64,000 nt of DNA, from the NCBI RefSeq assembly GCF_000379665.1, contig NZ_KB903360.1, positions 188,175 to 252,174 of the forward strand, in the 5' to 3' direction. The position numbers and the translations under genes are program-made. The DNA comes from Butyricimonas synergistica DSM 23225 (GTDB taxonomy: Bacteria > Bacteroidota > Bacteroidia > Bacteroidales > Marinifilaceae). The notes beneath the pieces are model-generated. The model worked only from the letters and a program-made list of their open reading frames with translations. It was not told where the DNA came from and did not search any database. The stretch's first letter is position 1. Each line of letters starts with the position of its first letter. Shown one piece after another: positions 45,689 through 56,046 of this stretch.

Positions 45689-48163
45689 ATGAGTAAAATG
45701 AAAGATGCTATTTTAGTCATCTTCCTGATCTTGTTGAGTACCGCAGGATTCTCCCAATCCGGGCAAACGGGAAACATCAAGGGGAAGATCATCGACGCTA
45801 AAACAAAAGAAGCCCTAGAGTTTGTAAACGTTAGTATCCGGACAAAGGATAAAAAGACATTGGTCACGGGAACAGTGACCGACTCCACCGGAGTGTTCCA
45901 CCTGAGCAGGATTAAAAACGGGACTTATATTCTCGTGGCGTCGTATATCGGGTATCGTACCCTGGAGAAAGAAATCACGATCTCGCCGAAAGAAAGAAAC
46001 ATCAACCTGAGGAATATTCCCATGGAGGAAGACTCCCAAGCGATCAATGAAGTGCAGGTCATCGGGCAACGGGCACAAATGAGGTTCGAGATCGACAAAA
46101 AGGTATTCGACGTGGCTTCCAATATCTCACAAGCAGGCGGTTCGGCAAGTGACATTCTCGGCAACATCCCTTCCGTGGAGGTGGATAACGAGGGGGAAAT
46201 ATCCCTACGGGGCAATTCCAGCGTGACGATTTGGATAAACGGGAAAGCATCAGGGCTAACGGCAGACAACCAAGCGCAAATACTAGAACAAATCCCCGCG
46301 GAAAGCATCGAACGAATAGAATTAATCACGAACCCCTCCGCCAAATTCAGCCCGGAAGGGACATCCGGCATCATCAACATTATTCTAAAAAAAGACCGGA
46401 AAGCAGGATATTACGGGGGTATCCAAACGGGGGCAGACACGCAGGGAGGCTACAACGCCAGCGCCAGTATAAATTACAATACCGGAAAAGTAGAAAGCTA
46501 TCTAAACGCCGGATACCGGAAAAGAAAATCGGAAGGCGAGGATAACACCAATCGGATAAACACGGACGAAGCGGGGAATGCCGTTTCCTACCTGAATCAA
46601 AAAGGAAAAAGCGACCGTAACGGCGGATCGGTCTTTGCCCGAGCGGGAGTCACGTATCATTTTACCCAAGCCGACCGCTTGAGCCTGGAAGCATTCGTAC
46701 ATCTCGGAAACCGGAAATCAGACAACACGATTCGCTACGAAAGTGACGTTCCGAAATCTTTCACCACGAGCGAACGGCTGACACATTCAAAAAACACCTC
46801 GAACGGCAGTAACATCAATTTGGACTACAAGCACGAGTTCAGCAAAACGAGTAACTTCACCGCCCGTTTTTCATGGGATTTGTGGGAATCCGACGGCACG
46901 GACACGTACAAGCAACATTCGTTCTACACGGGAAACCGAGAAACTTCTTCCTGGCAAAAGCAAAAAAGTGACAACCGTACCCAATCCTGGGAACTTCAAG
47001 CCGATTACGTGAACGAATTCACCGAAGACAGTAAAATAGAAGCAGGTTACAAAGGTTCGCTCAGCAACCGGAAGAGTCCCGTGGAAACCTATTCGGGCAC
47101 GACAGAAGAAACAGCCGTCCTGGATGAACTATTATTCAATAAATATATCTATAACCAGAATATCCACGCCCTTTATGCCACCTACTCGACCAAACTAAAC
47201 CAGTTCGGGATACAAGCCGGACTGCGAGGTGAATACACGGCAACAGAAACCAAATCACTGGGCTACGGGCAACGCCAAAGCGACGTAAAACCTTATAAAG
47301 ACGATTACTTCAGCCTGTTCCCCTGCTTGTTCCTCTCGTACAGTCTTCCGGGAAACAACGAAGTGCAAGTAAACTATACTCGCCGTATTTCCCGTCCCCG
47401 GGGATGGCAGCTGAACCCGTTCGTGAACATGACGGACTCCCTCAACATCTCGTACGGAAACCCGTACCTCGATCCGGAATTCTCCAATTCCTTCGAGGTG
47501 AATTATATCAAGAACTGGGAGAAACACACGCTGTCGCTATCGGCATACTACCGGAACACGGACGATGTTATCCAGCGCATCCGGTACCGCGAGAGCGATG
47601 TCATGAAAAGCACTTCTGCCAATATCACCCGGTCGTCGTCCACCGGAGCCGAAATTGTAGCAAAGAACAAGTTTTTCAACTTCTTGGATATTACCACCAC
47701 GATGAACCTGTATTACAATAAACTGGACGGATTCTCGTACACGCCGGAGGGGAGCAACACCCCGGTAACTGGCGAAAAGGATGACAACTTCTCCTGGAAT
47801 GCCAAAATGATCGCGAATGCCATGCTTCCTTACGCAATTTCCTTACAAGCGACCGGTAACTACAATTCCCGGCGAATCATCGCCCAAGGACATCGTAAAT
47901 CCAATTACAGCATAGATCTGGGAGCCCGGAAATCGTTCTTCAACCGGAAAGTCACTTTCAGCGTGAACGTGCAAGATATACTCAATTCCCGTAATTGGCA
48001 CAGCGTCACCTCGGGCAGCGGATTCCGGCAAGACAGCGACAGCATGAGAAAAGGACAGGTATTCCGCTTCGCCCTAAGCTACAACTTCGGGAATATGAAA
48101 GCCACCCCCAAAAAACAACAACGCCAACAAAACGAAATGAATGGAATGGAGGAAGAGTTTTAG
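45689..48163 (+). CDS. Outer-membrane beta-barrel family protein, TonB-receptor-like (OMP_b-brl_3)
   Basis: 824 residues from the ATG at 45689 (45698 or 45659 are alternatives). Signal peptide with core AILVIFLILLSTAG, a carboxypeptidase-like domain (about 25-110), a plug-like region containing NIPSVEVDNEGEISLRGNSSV (in outline) and ERIELITNPSAKF, and a long barrel ending with an aromatic-rich ALSYNFG strand. This type of protein lacks a SusD partner and its ligand is usually unknown. Single gene between eno (divergent) and the convergent rplQ. Confidence 0.88.
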   Translation: MSKMKDAILVIFLILLSTAGFSQSGQTGNIKGKIIDAKTKEALEFVNVSIRTKDKKTLVTGTVTDSTGVFHLSRIKNGTYILVASYIGYRTLEKEITISPKERNINLRNIPMEEDSQAINEVQVIGQRAQMRFEIDKKVFDVASNISQAGGSASDILGNIPSVEVDNEGEISLRGNSSVTIWINGKASGLTADNQAQILEQIPAESIERIELITNPSAKFSPEGTSGIINIILKKDRKAGYYGGIQTGADTQGGYNASASINYNTGKVESYLNAGYRKRKSEGEDNTNRINTDEAGNAVSYLNQKGKSDRNGGSVFARAGVTYHFTQADRLSLEAFVHLGNRKSDNTIRYESDVPKSFTTSERLTHSKNTSNGSNINLDYKHEFSKTSNFTARFSWDLWESDGTDTYKQHSFYTGNRETSSWQKQKSDNRTQSWELQADYVNEFTEDSKIEAGYKGSLSNRKSPVETYSGTTEETAVLDELLFNKYIYNQNIHALYATYSTKLNQFGIQAGLRGEYTATETKSLGYGQRQSDVKPYKDDYFSLFPCLFLSYSLPGNNEVQVNYTRRISRPRGWQLNPFVNMTDSLNISYGNPYLDPEFSNSFEVNYIKNWEKHTLSLSAYYRNTDDVIQRIRYRESDVMKSTSANITRSSSTGAEIVAKNKFFNFLDITTTMNLYYNKLDGFSYTPEGSNTPVTGEKDDNFSWNAKMIANAMLPYAISLQATGNYNSRRIIAQGHRKSNYSIDLGARKSFFNRKVTFSVNVQDILNSRNWHSVTSGSGFRQDSDSMRKGQVFRFALSYNFGNMKATPKKQQRQQNEMNGMEEEF

Positions 48164-48170
48164 TTTACCA

Positions 48171-48223
48171 TTCAGATATAAAAATAACCCCGGAGAGAAT
48201 CCGGGGTTATTTTTATATCTGAA
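48171..48223. terminator. Very long bidirectional terminator between the receptor gene and rplQ
   Basis: A perfect 24-bp inverted repeat (48171-48194 and 48200-48223) with a 5-nt loop GAGAA. The GC core CCCCGGA/TCCGGGG is flanked by A/T arms that give U-tracts on both strands. It ends both the TonB-receptor-like gene and the ribosomal operon. Confidence 0.92.
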
Positions 48224-48229
48224 CCTAAA

Positions 48230-48760
48230 TTATTCAGCTTTCGGAGCTTCCTCCTCGGTCTTCGGCGCTTCTTCAACCGGAATCTCAGCTACCGGAGTTT
48301 CTGCAACCTCAGCCTTAGGAGCTTCTTCCTTCTTGGCAGAAGTAGATCTTCTACGACGAGAAGTTTTCTTCACTTCTTCTTTCTTCACTTCCGTGTAAGT
48401 CGTATTGTAATCAACTAACTCAATCATACACATTTCCGCATTATCACCCAAACGGTTACCTAATTTCAAAATACGGGTATAACCTCCTGGACGGTTAGCG
48501 ATCTTCTCCGCAATATCACCGAACATCTCAGCAACAACCTCCTTACGACGAAGATAAGAGAACACGGTTCTTCTAGAGTGAGTCGTGTCGTTTTTGGCTT
48601 TAGTCAAAAGCGGCTCAACATAGACCTTTAGGGCCTTAGCCTTAGCTAGTGTCGTTTGGATTCTCTTGTGAAGAATCAAAGAACAAGCCATGTTAGAAAG
48701 CAACGCATGTCTGTGCGAGCTAGTTCTACCTAAATGGTTAATTTTCTTATTATGTCTCAT
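48230..48760 (-). CDS. rplQ: 50S ribosomal protein L17
   Basis: 176 residues, with the conserved L17 core in the first 120 ([20 protein letters not shown], in outline, and [10 protein letters not shown]). The last about 55 residues are an alanine/glutamate/lysine-rich, low-complexity tail (repeats like EAPKAE and VAETPVAE) that E. coli L17 lacks but many Bacteroidota carry. It is the last gene of the alpha operon, 5 nt after rpoA. Confidence 0.96.
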   Translation of the reverse strand: MRHNKKINHLGRTSSHRHALLSNMACSLILHKRIQTTLAKAKALKVYVEPLLTKAKNDTTHSRRTVFSYLRRKEVVAEMFGDIAEKIANRPGGYTRILKLGNRLGDNAEMCMIELVDYNTTYTEVKKEEVKKTSRRRRSTSAKKEEAPKAEVAETPVAEIPVEEAPKTEEEAPKAE

Positions 48761-48765
48761 CTTAC

Positions 48766-49758
48766 TTATTCTTTGTCTAATTTATACTTGGCAACATCCA
48801 TACCGAATTCGAGGCTATTGTTTTCCAAAAGGGCTTCCAACTCAGTCAAGGACTTCTTACCGAAGTTTCTAAACTTCAACAAGTCGTTCTTGTTAAATTG
48901 AACAAGCTCTCCTAAAGTTTCCACTTCAGCTGACTTCAAACAATTAAGCGCACGTACGGAAAGATCCATGTCCACTAATTTAGTCTTCAGCAACTGACGC
49001 ATATGCAATACCTCTTCATCGAACTCTTCGTTTCCATATTTATCCTCTGTCTCAAGAGTAATCTTCTCGTCAGAGAACAACATGAAGTGATGGATCAAAA
49101 TTTTAGCCGCCTCTTTCAACGCATCTGTCGGGTTGATAGAACCGTCGGTTTCGATCTCGAACACCAAACGCTCATAGTCGGTCTTACCCTCCACACGGTA
49201 GTTCTCAATTTCGTATTTCACGTTCTTGATAGGCGTGTAAATAGCATCAATAGGAATTACCCCAACTTCCGCATCTGCAGGCATATTCTCTGAAGCAGGA
49301 ACATAACCTCGCCCTTTTTGGATAGTCAATTCTATCTCGAGGGTAGTGGCTGTATCCATGTTACAGATTACCAACTCCGGATTCAAAACTTCAAAGCTCT
49401 TCAAGAACTGGTTCATATCACCGGCAGTAAACGTTTCTTGTCCAGAAACGACAACAGTCAGCTTCTCAAACTCCACGTCCTCCACTTTTCTTTTCAACCG
49501 AACCTGTTTCAAGTTCAGAATAATCTCAGTCACATCTTCGATGACCCCCGAGATCGTAGCGAACTCATGATCTACACCTTGAATTTTAATACCGGTAATC
49601 GCAAAGCCTTCCAAAGAAGACAACAAGATTCTGCGTAGTGGATTACCAATAGTGATGCCGTAACCTGGCTCCAACGGGCGGAATTCGAATTTACCGAATC
49701 TGTCCGTTGATTCAAGCATGATTACTTTGTCCGGTTTCTGGAAAGCTAATATTGCCAT
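48766..49758 (-). CDS. rpoA: RNA polymerase alpha subunit
   Basis: 330 residues. The N-terminal assembly domain (about 1-230) contains [19 protein letters not shown], which is the dimer/beta-contact segment. The C-terminal domain (about 250-320) has the [21 protein letters not shown] and [14 protein letters not shown] helices that bind promoter DNA and activators. It lies between rpsD and rplQ as in most bacteria. Confidence 0.98.
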   Translation of the reverse strand: MAILAFQKPDKVIMLESTDRFGKFEFRPLEPGYGITIGNPLRRILLSSLEGFAITGIKIQGVDHEFATISGVIEDVTEIILNLKQVRLKRKVEDVEFEKLTVVVSGQETFTAGDMNQFLKSFEVLNPELVICNMDTATTLEIELTIQKGRGYVPASENMPADAEVGVIPIDAIYTPIKNVKYEIENYRVEGKTDYERLVFEIETDGSINPTDALKEAAKILIHHFMLFSDEKITLETEDKYGNEEFDEEVLHMRQLLKTKLVDMDLSVRALNCLKSAEVETLGELVQFNKNDLLKFRNFGKKSLTELEALLENNSLEFGMDVAKYKLDKE

Positions 49759-49774
49759 ATATATTTTTATTTTA

Positions 49775-50383
49775 CTACTTAGAATATAACTCTACGATTA
49801 ACTGCTCTTTAATGCTCTCCGGGATATCTGATCTTTCCGGTACATTAAGTAGTTTTCCACTCATAGCAGAAGCATCCCACTCTAACCAAGAGTATCTGCT
49901 ACTTCTACTGCCTCTCAGTGATTCGTTAATCACTTCCAAAGCTTTAGATTTCTCTCTCACGGCAACAACATCTCCCGGACGAACATGACATGACGGGATG
50001 TTACATACGTGACCGTTAATAGTGATATGTCTGTGAGATACATACTGACGAGCAGCTGCACGCGTAGGAGCAATACCTAAACGATAAACTACGTTGTCCA
50101 AACGACATTCCAACAATTGAAGTAATACTTCACCGGTAACGCCTTTGCTGCTTTCAGCTTTCTCAAACAAGATACGGAATTGTCTTTCCAACAAACCGTA
50201 AGTATATTTGGCTTTTTGTTTTTCTTTCAACTGAGTTCCGTACTCGGAAATCTTCTTTCTACGGTGAGCTATTCCGTGTTGTCCAGGAGGATAGTTACGA
50301 CGTTCTAACGCTTTATCCGGTCCAAAAATGGGCTCACCAAACTTTCTTGCTATCCTAGACTTAGGTCCTGTATATCTAGCCAT
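49775..50383 (-). CDS. rpsD: 30S ribosomal protein S4
   Basis: 202 residues. Binds 16S rRNA early in assembly and, in enterobacteria, represses the alpha operon. S4 RNA-binding domain at about 92-155 ([28 protein letters not shown], in outline). No cysteine cluster at the N-terminus, so the zinc-free form. Preceded by rpsK with a 36-nt gap. Confidence 0.97.
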   Translation of the reverse strand: MARYTGPKSRIARKFGEPIFGPDKALERRNYPPGQHGIAHRRKKISEYGTQLKEKQKAKYTYGLLERQFRILFEKAESSKGVTGEVLLQLLECRLDNVVYRLGIAPTRAAARQYVSHRHITINGHVCNIPSCHVRPGDVVAVREKSKALEVINESLRGSRSSRYSWLEWDASAMSGKLLNVPERSDIPESIKEQLIVELYSK

Positions 50384-50419
50384 TTCTATTTGATTTTAAA
50401 AATTACACCCAATATTTAA

Positions 50420-50809
50420 TTATACTCTTCTCCGTTTCGGAGGACGACATCCATTGTGCGGAAGTGGCGTAACGTCAACGATCTCGGCAACTTCGATACC
50501 GCAAGCGTGGATTGCACGGATTGCAGACTCTCTACCGTTACCCGGTCCTTTAACATATACCTTAACTTTTCTCATTCCCAAATCGAAAGCAACTTTACCA
50601 CAATCGGTAGCTGCGGTCTGGGCTGCATAAGGGGTGTTTTTCTTTGATCCTCTAAATCCCATCTTACCTGCTGATGACCAAGAGATAACTTGTCCGTTAG
50701 CGTTAGTCATAGAGACAATGATGTTATTAAAAGATGAATGAACGTGTGCTTGTCCCACGGCTTCTACTTTAACTAGCCGTTTCTTGTTAGATGTAGACTT
50801 CTTTGCCAT
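50420..50809 (-). CDS. rpsK: 30S ribosomal protein S11
   Basis: 129 residues. Part of the 30S platform near the mRNA exit. Conserved segments: [28 protein letters not shown] and the C-terminal [18 protein letters not shown]. Follows rpsM by 18 nt. Confidence 0.97.
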   Translation of the reverse strand: MAKKSTSNKKRLVKVEAVGQAHVHSSFNNIIVSMTNANGQVISWSSAGKMGFRGSKKNTPYAAQTAATDCGKVAFDLGMRKVKVYVKGPGNGRESAIRAIHACGIEVAEIVDVTPLPHNGCRPPKRRRV

Positions 50810-50827
50810 AATTCAATCTCTTATCAA

Positions 50828-51205
50828 TTATTTAGTTGCTTTCTTCTTGTTAGCAACAGTTTTCTTCTTACCCTTTCTCGTACGGGCATTGTTCTTCGTA
50901 CTTTGTCCTCTTACGGGAAGACCAAGACGATGTCTGATTCCTCTGTAACAACCGATATCCATCAGTCGTTTGATGTTCATTTGAACGGATGTTCTCAATT
51001 CTCCTTCTACTTTGTACCCATCATTGATGACCTTACGTACAGCAGCTAATTGATCGTCATTCCAGTCCTTTACCTTAGTGTCAAAATCGATGCCAGCCTT
51101 TTCTAAAATGGTCCTGGCACTACTTCTACCTATACCGAAGATATAGGTCAGAGCTATTTCCCCTCTTTTGTTGGAGGGCAAATCTACACCAACGATTCTT
51201 GCCAT
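50828..51205 (-). CDS. rpsM: 30S ribosomal protein S13
   Basis: 125 residues. Head protein that contacts P-site tRNA and bridges to the 50S. Conserved start [13 protein letters not shown], the helix-two-turn-helix [10 protein letters not shown] and the basic tail [17 protein letters not shown]. 32 nt downstream of rpmJ. Confidence 0.97.
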   Translation of the reverse strand: MARIVGVDLPSNKRGEIALTYIFGIGRSSARTILEKAGIDFDTKVKDWNDDQLAAVRKVINDGYKVEGELRTSVQMNIKRLMDIGCYRGIRHRLGLPVRGQSTKNNARTRKGKKKTVANKKKATK

Positions 51206-51237
51206 AAAACTCTTTTACGTTTTTACTTAATTAATAA

Positions 51238-51354
51238 TCAACCCTGACGTTGTTTAAATTTCGGGTTCTTCTTGCAAATGACGAATAAAACGCCCTTTCT
51301 TCTTACAATCTTGCAATCAGCACTACGCTTCTTGACAGATGCTCTTACTTTCAT
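51238..51354 (-). CDS. rpmJ: 50S ribosomal protein L36
   Basis: 38-residue protein too short for ordinary ORF lists: [17 protein letters not shown] at the start, then basic residues, C-K-K-N and a final KQRQG. The zinc ligands are only partly kept (two cysteines, no C-x-x-C plus CH pattern), so this is likely the zinc-poor form. Position between infA and rpsM is the expected one. Confidence 0.93.
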   Translation of the reverse strand: MKVRASVKKRSADCKIVRRKGVLFVICKKNPKFKQRQG

Positions 51355-51365
51355 TGCTCTACAAT

Positions 51366-51587
51366 TTAATTTTTATATCTGAATGTTATCCTACCTTTCG
51401 TGAGATCGTAAGGGGACATATCCACTCTCACTTTGTCTCCCGGAAGTATCTTTATATAGTGCATCCGCATCTTTCCTGAAATATGAGCCGTTATAATATG
51501 CCCGTTTTCCAATTCGACACGAAACATAGCATTCGACAATGCTTCCGTTATCACTCCATCTTGCTCTATTGAAGGCTGTTTCGCCAT
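51366..51587 (-). CDS. infA: Translation initiation factor IF-1
   Basis: 73-residue OB-fold (S1-like) protein that blocks the A site during 30S initiation. Conserved [23 protein letters not shown] (in outline), [16 protein letters not shown] and YDLTKGRI. It lies in the standard place between map and rpmJ. The 73-nt gap to map consists of patterned words such as TTTTAGATTTTACGATTTTAG. Confidence 0.97.
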   Translation of the reverse strand: MAKQPSIEQDGVITEALSNAMFRVELENGHIITAHISGKMRMHYIKILPGDKVRVDMSPYDLTKGRITFRYKN

Positions 51588-51660
51588 AATTCAATTTTAG
51601 ATTTTACGATTTTAGATTTTAAACCAGGTATTCAACACTCTACAATTTACAATCTAAAAT
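51588..51660. repeat. Patterned spacer inside the ribosomal operon (infA-map gap)
   Basis: Variants of TTTAGATTTTACGATTTTAGA and then TACAATTTACAATCTAAAATTTACAATT. Same vocabulary as 57735-57829 and 63375-63450. Confidence 0.75.
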
Positions 51661-52437
51661 TTACAATTTACAATTACTGTCTTCTATATATTCAAATGTT
51701 GACAAAATATCAGCTTCTCCCTTCCTGATAGCTATCGTGTGCTCGAAATGTGCTGCCGGCAAATGATCTCTTGTCTTAATCGTCCAGCCGTCAGCCATCT
51801 GGAACACGTTACGCACTCCCATGTTTATCATAGGTTCGATGGCTATCACCATCCCTACTTTCAACTTACAACCTTGTCCCCGGCGACCGTAATTCGGGAC
51901 CTGAGGCTCTTCATGCAAATTCTTTCCTACCCCGTGTCCTACCAATTCCCTCACGACGGAAAAACCATTCGCTTCAGCATAGGATTGTACGGCATAACCG
52001 ATATCTCCTGTCCTCATTCCCGCTACTGCCTGTTCTATCCCTTTATACAAGCTATCTTTCGTCACTTGCAAAAGTTTTTTCACTTCCTCACTGATCTCCC
52101 CGACAGCAAACGTATAGGCGCTATCCCCGTAAAACCCGTTCTTCACGACCCCACAATCAACGGATACGACATCACCTTCCTCTAAACGACGAGAGGACGG
52201 AATTCCATGAACCACTTCGTCATTCACTGAAATGCAAAGTGTGTTCGGGAAACCTCCATACCCGAGAAATCCGGGAATGCCACCGTTGGAACGGATAAAA
52301 TCTTCCGCTATCTTGTCCAACTCTAAAGTCGAAATACCCGGGCGAATGTGTTTGGACACCTCACCCAGAGTCTTTCCTACTAATCGGTTGCTTTCCCGTA
52401 ATAACTCAACTTCCTCCTGTGTCTTAAAAAAAATCAT
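51661..52437 (-). CDS. map: Methionine aminopeptidase, type I
   Basis: 258 residues from the ATG at 52437 (an upstream in-frame start at 52452 adds five residues). Dinuclear-metal enzyme that removes the initiator methionine. Metal ligands lie in VSVDCGVVKNGFYGD (Asp), the second Asp ten residues later region, GHGVGKNLHEEPQVPNYG (His, in outline), IAIEPMI (Glu) and FEHTIAI. Encoded between secY and infA as in most Bacteroidota. Confidence 0.96.
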   Translation of the reverse strand: MIFFKTQEEVELLRESNRLVGKTLGEVSKHIRPGISTLELDKIAEDFIRSNGGIPGFLGYGGFPNTLCISVNDEVVHGIPSSRRLEEGDVVSVDCGVVKNGFYGDSAYTFAVGEISEEVKKLLQVTKDSLYKGIEQAVAGMRTGDIGYAVQSYAEANGFSVVRELVGHGVGKNLHEEPQVPNYGRRGQGCKLKVGMVIAIEPMINMGVRNVFQMADGWTIKTRDHLPAAHFEHTIAIRKGEADILSTFEYIEDSNCKL

Positions 52438-52460
52438 GCCGCAAAAGTACAATATTTTCT

Positions 52461-53804
52461 TTAATACGCAGCAGGTCCTCCAGGATTTTTACCTTTGATC
52501 CGTCCGGACTTCATCAACCCGTCATAGTGACGCATCAACAAGTGGGACTCGATTTGCTGTAATGTATCTAATACTACACCCACCAAAATCAACAAAGATG
52601 TACCTCCATAGAATTGGGCAAACTGATGGTTCACGCCGGATAATTGGGCGAAAGCCGGAAGGATTGCCACAAATCCCAAGAAAATAGATCCCGGAAGTGT
52701 GATTCTCGACATAATCGTATCAAGGAACTCCATCGTTTTTCTTCCCGGTTTTACCCCCGGAATGAATCCACCGTTCTTCTTCATATCCTCTGACATCTGC
52801 ATCGGATTGACCGTGATAGCCGTGTAGAAATAAGTAAACGCGACAATCAACACAAAGAAGGTAAAGTTATACCAGAACCCGGTAAAATCGGAGAATGCCG
52901 CAGCGAACCAAGACAACCCCTCTGCATTAGAGAAGTTAATCAAGGATACCGGCAACAACATAATAGCCTGAGCGAAGATGATAGGCATAACCCCGGCAGC
53001 GTTTATCTTCAACGGAATGTATTGACGAACACCACCGTATTGTTTGTTACCCACGATTCTCTTGGCGTACTGTACAGGCACTTTACGCGTACCTTGAACA
53101 AGCAGAATGGAACCGCAAAATACCAGGAACAATATAATCAACTCGATCAAGAAAGCCACTAATCCTCCTCCTTGTTGAGTTACTCTAGAAGTTACTTCGG
53201 CAACAAAAGCGAACGGTAAACGAGCGATGATACCAATCATGATGATGATGGAAACACCATTACCGATTCCCTTGTCTGTAATTCTCTCTCCCAACCACAG
53301 GACAAACATAGATCCCGCTGCCATAATGACAATGGAAGGAAGTTGGAATTGCCAAAAACCAGTAGACACGAAAGCCTCTACAGGCACCTGAGCTTTTAAG
53401 TTTGTAAGATACGCTGAACCTTGTAATACCAGGATCACCAAAGTAAGGTACCGCGTGATTTGGTTGATCTTACGTCTACCGCTCTCGCCTTCTTTTTGTA
53501 AGCGCTGGAAATAAGGAACTGCAATTCCCAATAACTGCACCACGATGGAGGCGGAGATGTAAGGCATAATACCCAAAGCAAATACCGACGCGTTCGAGAA
53601 CGCTCCCCCCGAGAACATATCCAACAAGCCTAAAACGCCGGTGGAAGTCTGGTCTTTCAAGGCCTGCAAGCCGTGAGGGTCGATACCAGGCAGTACGATC
53701 TCTGTTCCTAACCTGTAAACGAGAATAAGCCCAAGCGTAGTAAGAATCCTAGTCTTGAGCTCCTCTATTTTCCAAATGTTCTTTAATGTATCAAATAACT
53801 TCAT
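52461..53804 (-). CDS. secY: Protein translocase subunit SecY
   Basis: 447 residues with ten predicted membrane segments. Central pore of the Sec translocon for secreted and membrane proteins. Conserved segments: GILPYIS-like GIMPYISASIVVQLL, GERITDKGIGNGVSIIIMIGI (in outline) and the cytoplasmic loop RKVPVQYAKR. It ends the spc part of the operon; 101 nt separate it from rplO. Confidence 0.97.
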   Translation of the reverse strand: MKLFDTLKNIWKIEELKTRILTTLGLILVYRLGTEIVLPGIDPHGLQALKDQTSTGVLGLLDMFSGGAFSNASVFALGIMPYISASIVVQLLGIAVPYFQRLQKEGESGRRKINQITRYLTLVILVLQGSAYLTNLKAQVPVEAFVSTGFWQFQLPSIVIMAAGSMFVLWLGERITDKGIGNGVSIIIMIGIIARLPFAFVAEVTSRVTQQGGGLVAFLIELIILFLVFCGSILLVQGTRKVPVQYAKRIVGNKQYGGVRQYIPLKINAAGVMPIIFAQAIMLLPVSLINFSNAEGLSWFAAAFSDFTGFWYNFTFFVLIVAFTYFYTAITVNPMQMSEDMKKNGGFIPGVKPGRKTMEFLDTIMSRITLPGSIFLGFVAILPAFAQLSGVNHQFAQFYGGTSLLILVGVVLDTLQQIESHLLMRHYDGLMKSGRIKGKNPGGPAAY

Positions 53805-53905
53805 AAGTTCTTTCTTTTAAGGCATTGATTTGGGTTTTTGTTAAAGTTGCTTCAAAAATAGTAATTCTATTTTAAAAACAACTTTAAACTCCCAAATTTT
53901 TAATC

Positions 53906-54352
53906 TTACAATTTAACTACCGTTCCGCCCGCAGCCTCGATAGCAGCTACAGCCTTAGCAGAGAAAGCATTAGCCTTCACCTCTAGCTTAGTAGTTAACG
54001 CTCCATCACCTAATACCTTAAGAAGATCGTTCTTAGACATTAATCCGGCTTGAATCAAAACGTCTCTGTCAATTACTGTAAGATTTTCTCTTTCAGCCAA
54101 ATCCTGAAGCATCCCTACATTAATAGCTTTATAATCTACTCTATTTACATTTTTAAAGCCAAATTTCGGTACACGTCTCTGCAAAGGCATCTGTCCTCCC
54201 TCAAAACCGATCTTAGATTTAAAACCTGATCTTGATTTCGCACCTTTATGTCCTCTTGTAGAAGTACCTCCTTTTCCGGAACCTTGACCGCGACCAATTC
54301 TTTTCTCACTGTGAGTTGATCCGGCAGCCGGTTTTAAGCTACTTAAATCCAT
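53906..54352 (-). CDS. rplO: 50S ribosomal protein L15
   Basis: 148 residues. Late-assembly 50S protein. The Gly/Arg-rich N-terminal tail (KRIGRGQGSGKGGTSTRGHKGAKSRSG, in outline) and EGGQMPLQRRVPKFGFKN are typical. Follows rpmD by 30 nt. Confidence 0.97.
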   Translation of the reverse strand: MDLSSLKPAAGSTHSEKRIGRGQGSGKGGTSTRGHKGAKSRSGFKSKIGFEGGQMPLQRRVPKFGFKNVNRVDYKAINVGMLQDLAERENLTVIDRDVLIQAGLMSKNDLLKVLGDGALTTKLEVKANAFSAKAVAAIEAAGGTVVKL

Positions 54353-54382
54353 TGTATACTATCTTTAAAATAGGTTCGACAA

Positions 54383-54565
54383 TTACTTTACATCCTCCAC
54401 GCGTACCAAGTGTTTAATCTTGGCTACCATACCCATGATCTGGGGTGAAGTTTCGTGTTCAACACTACTGCTCACTTTCCCGAGGCCTAATGCGTTCAAA
54501 GTAGCAATCTGACGTTTGTCGCTGCCACATCTACTCTTTACCAGTGTAATTTTAATCTTTGCCAT
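54383..54565 (-). CDS. rpmD: 50S ribosomal protein L30
   Basis: 60 residues from the ATG at 54565; the longer reading to 54601 overlaps rpsE and is rejected. Short L30 fold: AKIKITLVKSRCGSDKRQ, then TLNALGLGKVSSSVEH. Spacing to rpsE is 13 nt. Confidence 0.95.
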   Translation of the reverse strand: MAKIKITLVKSRCGSDKRQIATLNALGLGKVSSSVEHETSPQIMGMVAKIKHLVRVEDVK

Positions 54566-54578
54566 CGTTCTTTCAGTT

Positions 54579-55085
54579 TTAACCGTTAAACACTTTGTCA
54601 AGACTAATGCCTCTCTGTTGAGCTACCATGCGAGGATCTCTCAATAACTTCAAAGCTGCAAAAGTAGCTTTTACCAAGTTATGAGGGTTAGATGATCCTT
54701 TAGATTTGGCCAACACGTCTTTTATTCCGGCACTCTCCAATACGGCACGCATAGCACCTCCGGCTACCAGCCCGGTACCTGAAGAAGCGGGACGCATAAA
54801 CACGGTTGCACCGCTATATTTAGCCTCTTGCTCGTGAGGAAGGGTTCCTTTCAAAACAGGCACTTTAATCAAATTCTTCTTCGCGGCTTCAACACCTTTT
54901 GAAATAGCAGTTGTTACCTCGTTAGCTTTACCTAACCCGTAACCTACCGTACCATTTTCGTCGCCTACCACCACGATTGCAGAGAAACTGAAGGTTCTAC
55001 CTCCCTTGGTAACCTTAGTTACGCGGTTGATAGCCACCAATCTGTCTTTCAATTCCAAGTCTGCACTATTAATCTTCTGTTCCAT
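54579..55085 (-). CDS. rpsE: 30S ribosomal protein S5
   Basis: 168 residues. Decoding-centre protein involved in accuracy. Double-stranded-RNA-binding-like N-domain with [26 protein letters not shown] (in outline) and C-terminal domain with [16 protein letters not shown]. Follows rplR by 12 nt. Confidence 0.97.
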   Translation of the reverse strand: MEQKINSADLELKDRLVAINRVTKVTKGGRTFSFSAIVVVGDENGTVGYGLGKANEVTTAISKGVEAAKKNLIKVPVLKGTLPHEQEAKYSGATVFMRPASSGTGLVAGGAMRAVLESAGIKDVLAKSKGSSNPHNLVKATFAALKLLRDPRMVAQQRGISLDKVFNG

Positions 55086-55097
55086 GCTTGCCTACTT

Positions 55098-55454
55098 TTA
55101 AAAATTAAGACCACCGTTACGAGCTGCATCTGCTAATGCTTTCACTCTTCCGTGATACAAATACCCGTTTCTGTCAAACACAACAGAGTCGATCCCGGCT
55201 GCCTTTGCTTTTTCAGCAATCATCGCACCCAACAATTGAGCCTGTTCTGTTTTGTTGCCTTTTTTCTCAGCGATCTCTTTGCAAAGAGAGGTTGCTGCTA
55301 CTAATGTCTTTCCGGCATTATCATCAATCAACTGAGCAGAGATTTGTTTGTTTGAACGGAATACAGACAAACGGGGTCTCTCAGCTGTTCCGAAGACTAC
55401 TTTACGTATTCTTCTTTTTATTCTTATTCTTCTTTCTACCTTAGTTAAAGCCAT
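55098..55454 (-). CDS. rplR: 50S ribosomal protein L18
   Basis: 118 residues. 5S rRNA-binding protein. Conserved: basic N-terminus [30 protein letters not shown] and the C-terminal [20 protein letters not shown]. 22 nt after rplF. Confidence 0.97.
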   Translation of the reverse strand: MALTKVERRIRIKRRIRKVVFGTAERPRLSVFRSNKQISAQLIDDNAGKTLVAATSLCKEIAEKKGNKTEQAQLLGAMIAEKAKAAGIDSVVFDRNGYLYHGRVKALADAARNGGLNF

Positions 55455-55476
55455 AACATTACTTTTTTACAGGTGA

Positions 55477-56031
55477 TTAAACTTTAGCTGATTTACCAGC
55501 CTTACGACGAAGAACTTCACCCACAAACTTAATACCTTTACCCTTGTAAGGCTCCGGCTTACGGAATGAACGGATCTTAGCCGCTACCTGACCGATAAGT
55601 TGTTTATCGCAACTTTCCAGCGTGATAATCGGGTTAGCACGTTTTTCATTGAGTACACTCACCTTCACTTCATTCGGTAATACCAGGAAGATTCCGTGTG
55701 AATAACCTAATCCCAATTCAAGAACCTGACCTTCAGCGTTAGCGCGGTAACCGACTCCGACCAACTCTTGTTTGATCGTGTAACCTTCAGAAACACCTAC
55801 AACCATGTTATGAATCAAAGCACGATATAATCCGTGCATGGCTTTATGAGCTTTATCTTCTGACGGACGCTCAACGATTACGTGAGCTCCTTCCACTTTC
55901 ACGATCATTTCTCCGTGTACGTCCTGAGAAAGTTCTCCCTTCGGACCCTTTACGACGACCGTGTTATTAGGATTTACAGTTACTGTAACCCCTTGTGGTA
56001 TATCTATTGGTAATTTTCCTATTCGTGACAT
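55477..56031 (-). CDS. rplF: 50S ribosomal protein L6
   Basis: 184 residues. Two related alpha/beta domains that bind 23S rRNA near the sarcin-ricin loop. Start MSRIGKLPIDIPQGV and end PEPYKGKGIKFVGEVLRRKAGKS (in outline) are characteristic. 15 nt after rpsH. Confidence 0.97.
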   Translation of the reverse strand: MSRIGKLPIDIPQGVTVTVNPNNTVVVKGPKGELSQDVHGEMIVKVEGAHVIVERPSEDKAHKAMHGLYRALIHNMVVGVSEGYTIKQELVGVGYRANAEGQVLELGLGYSHGIFLVLPNEVKVSVLNEKRANPIITLESCDKQLIGQVAAKIRSFRKPEPYKGKGIKFVGEVLRRKAGKSAKV

Positions 56032-56046
56032 TTTCCGCCCTTTTTA

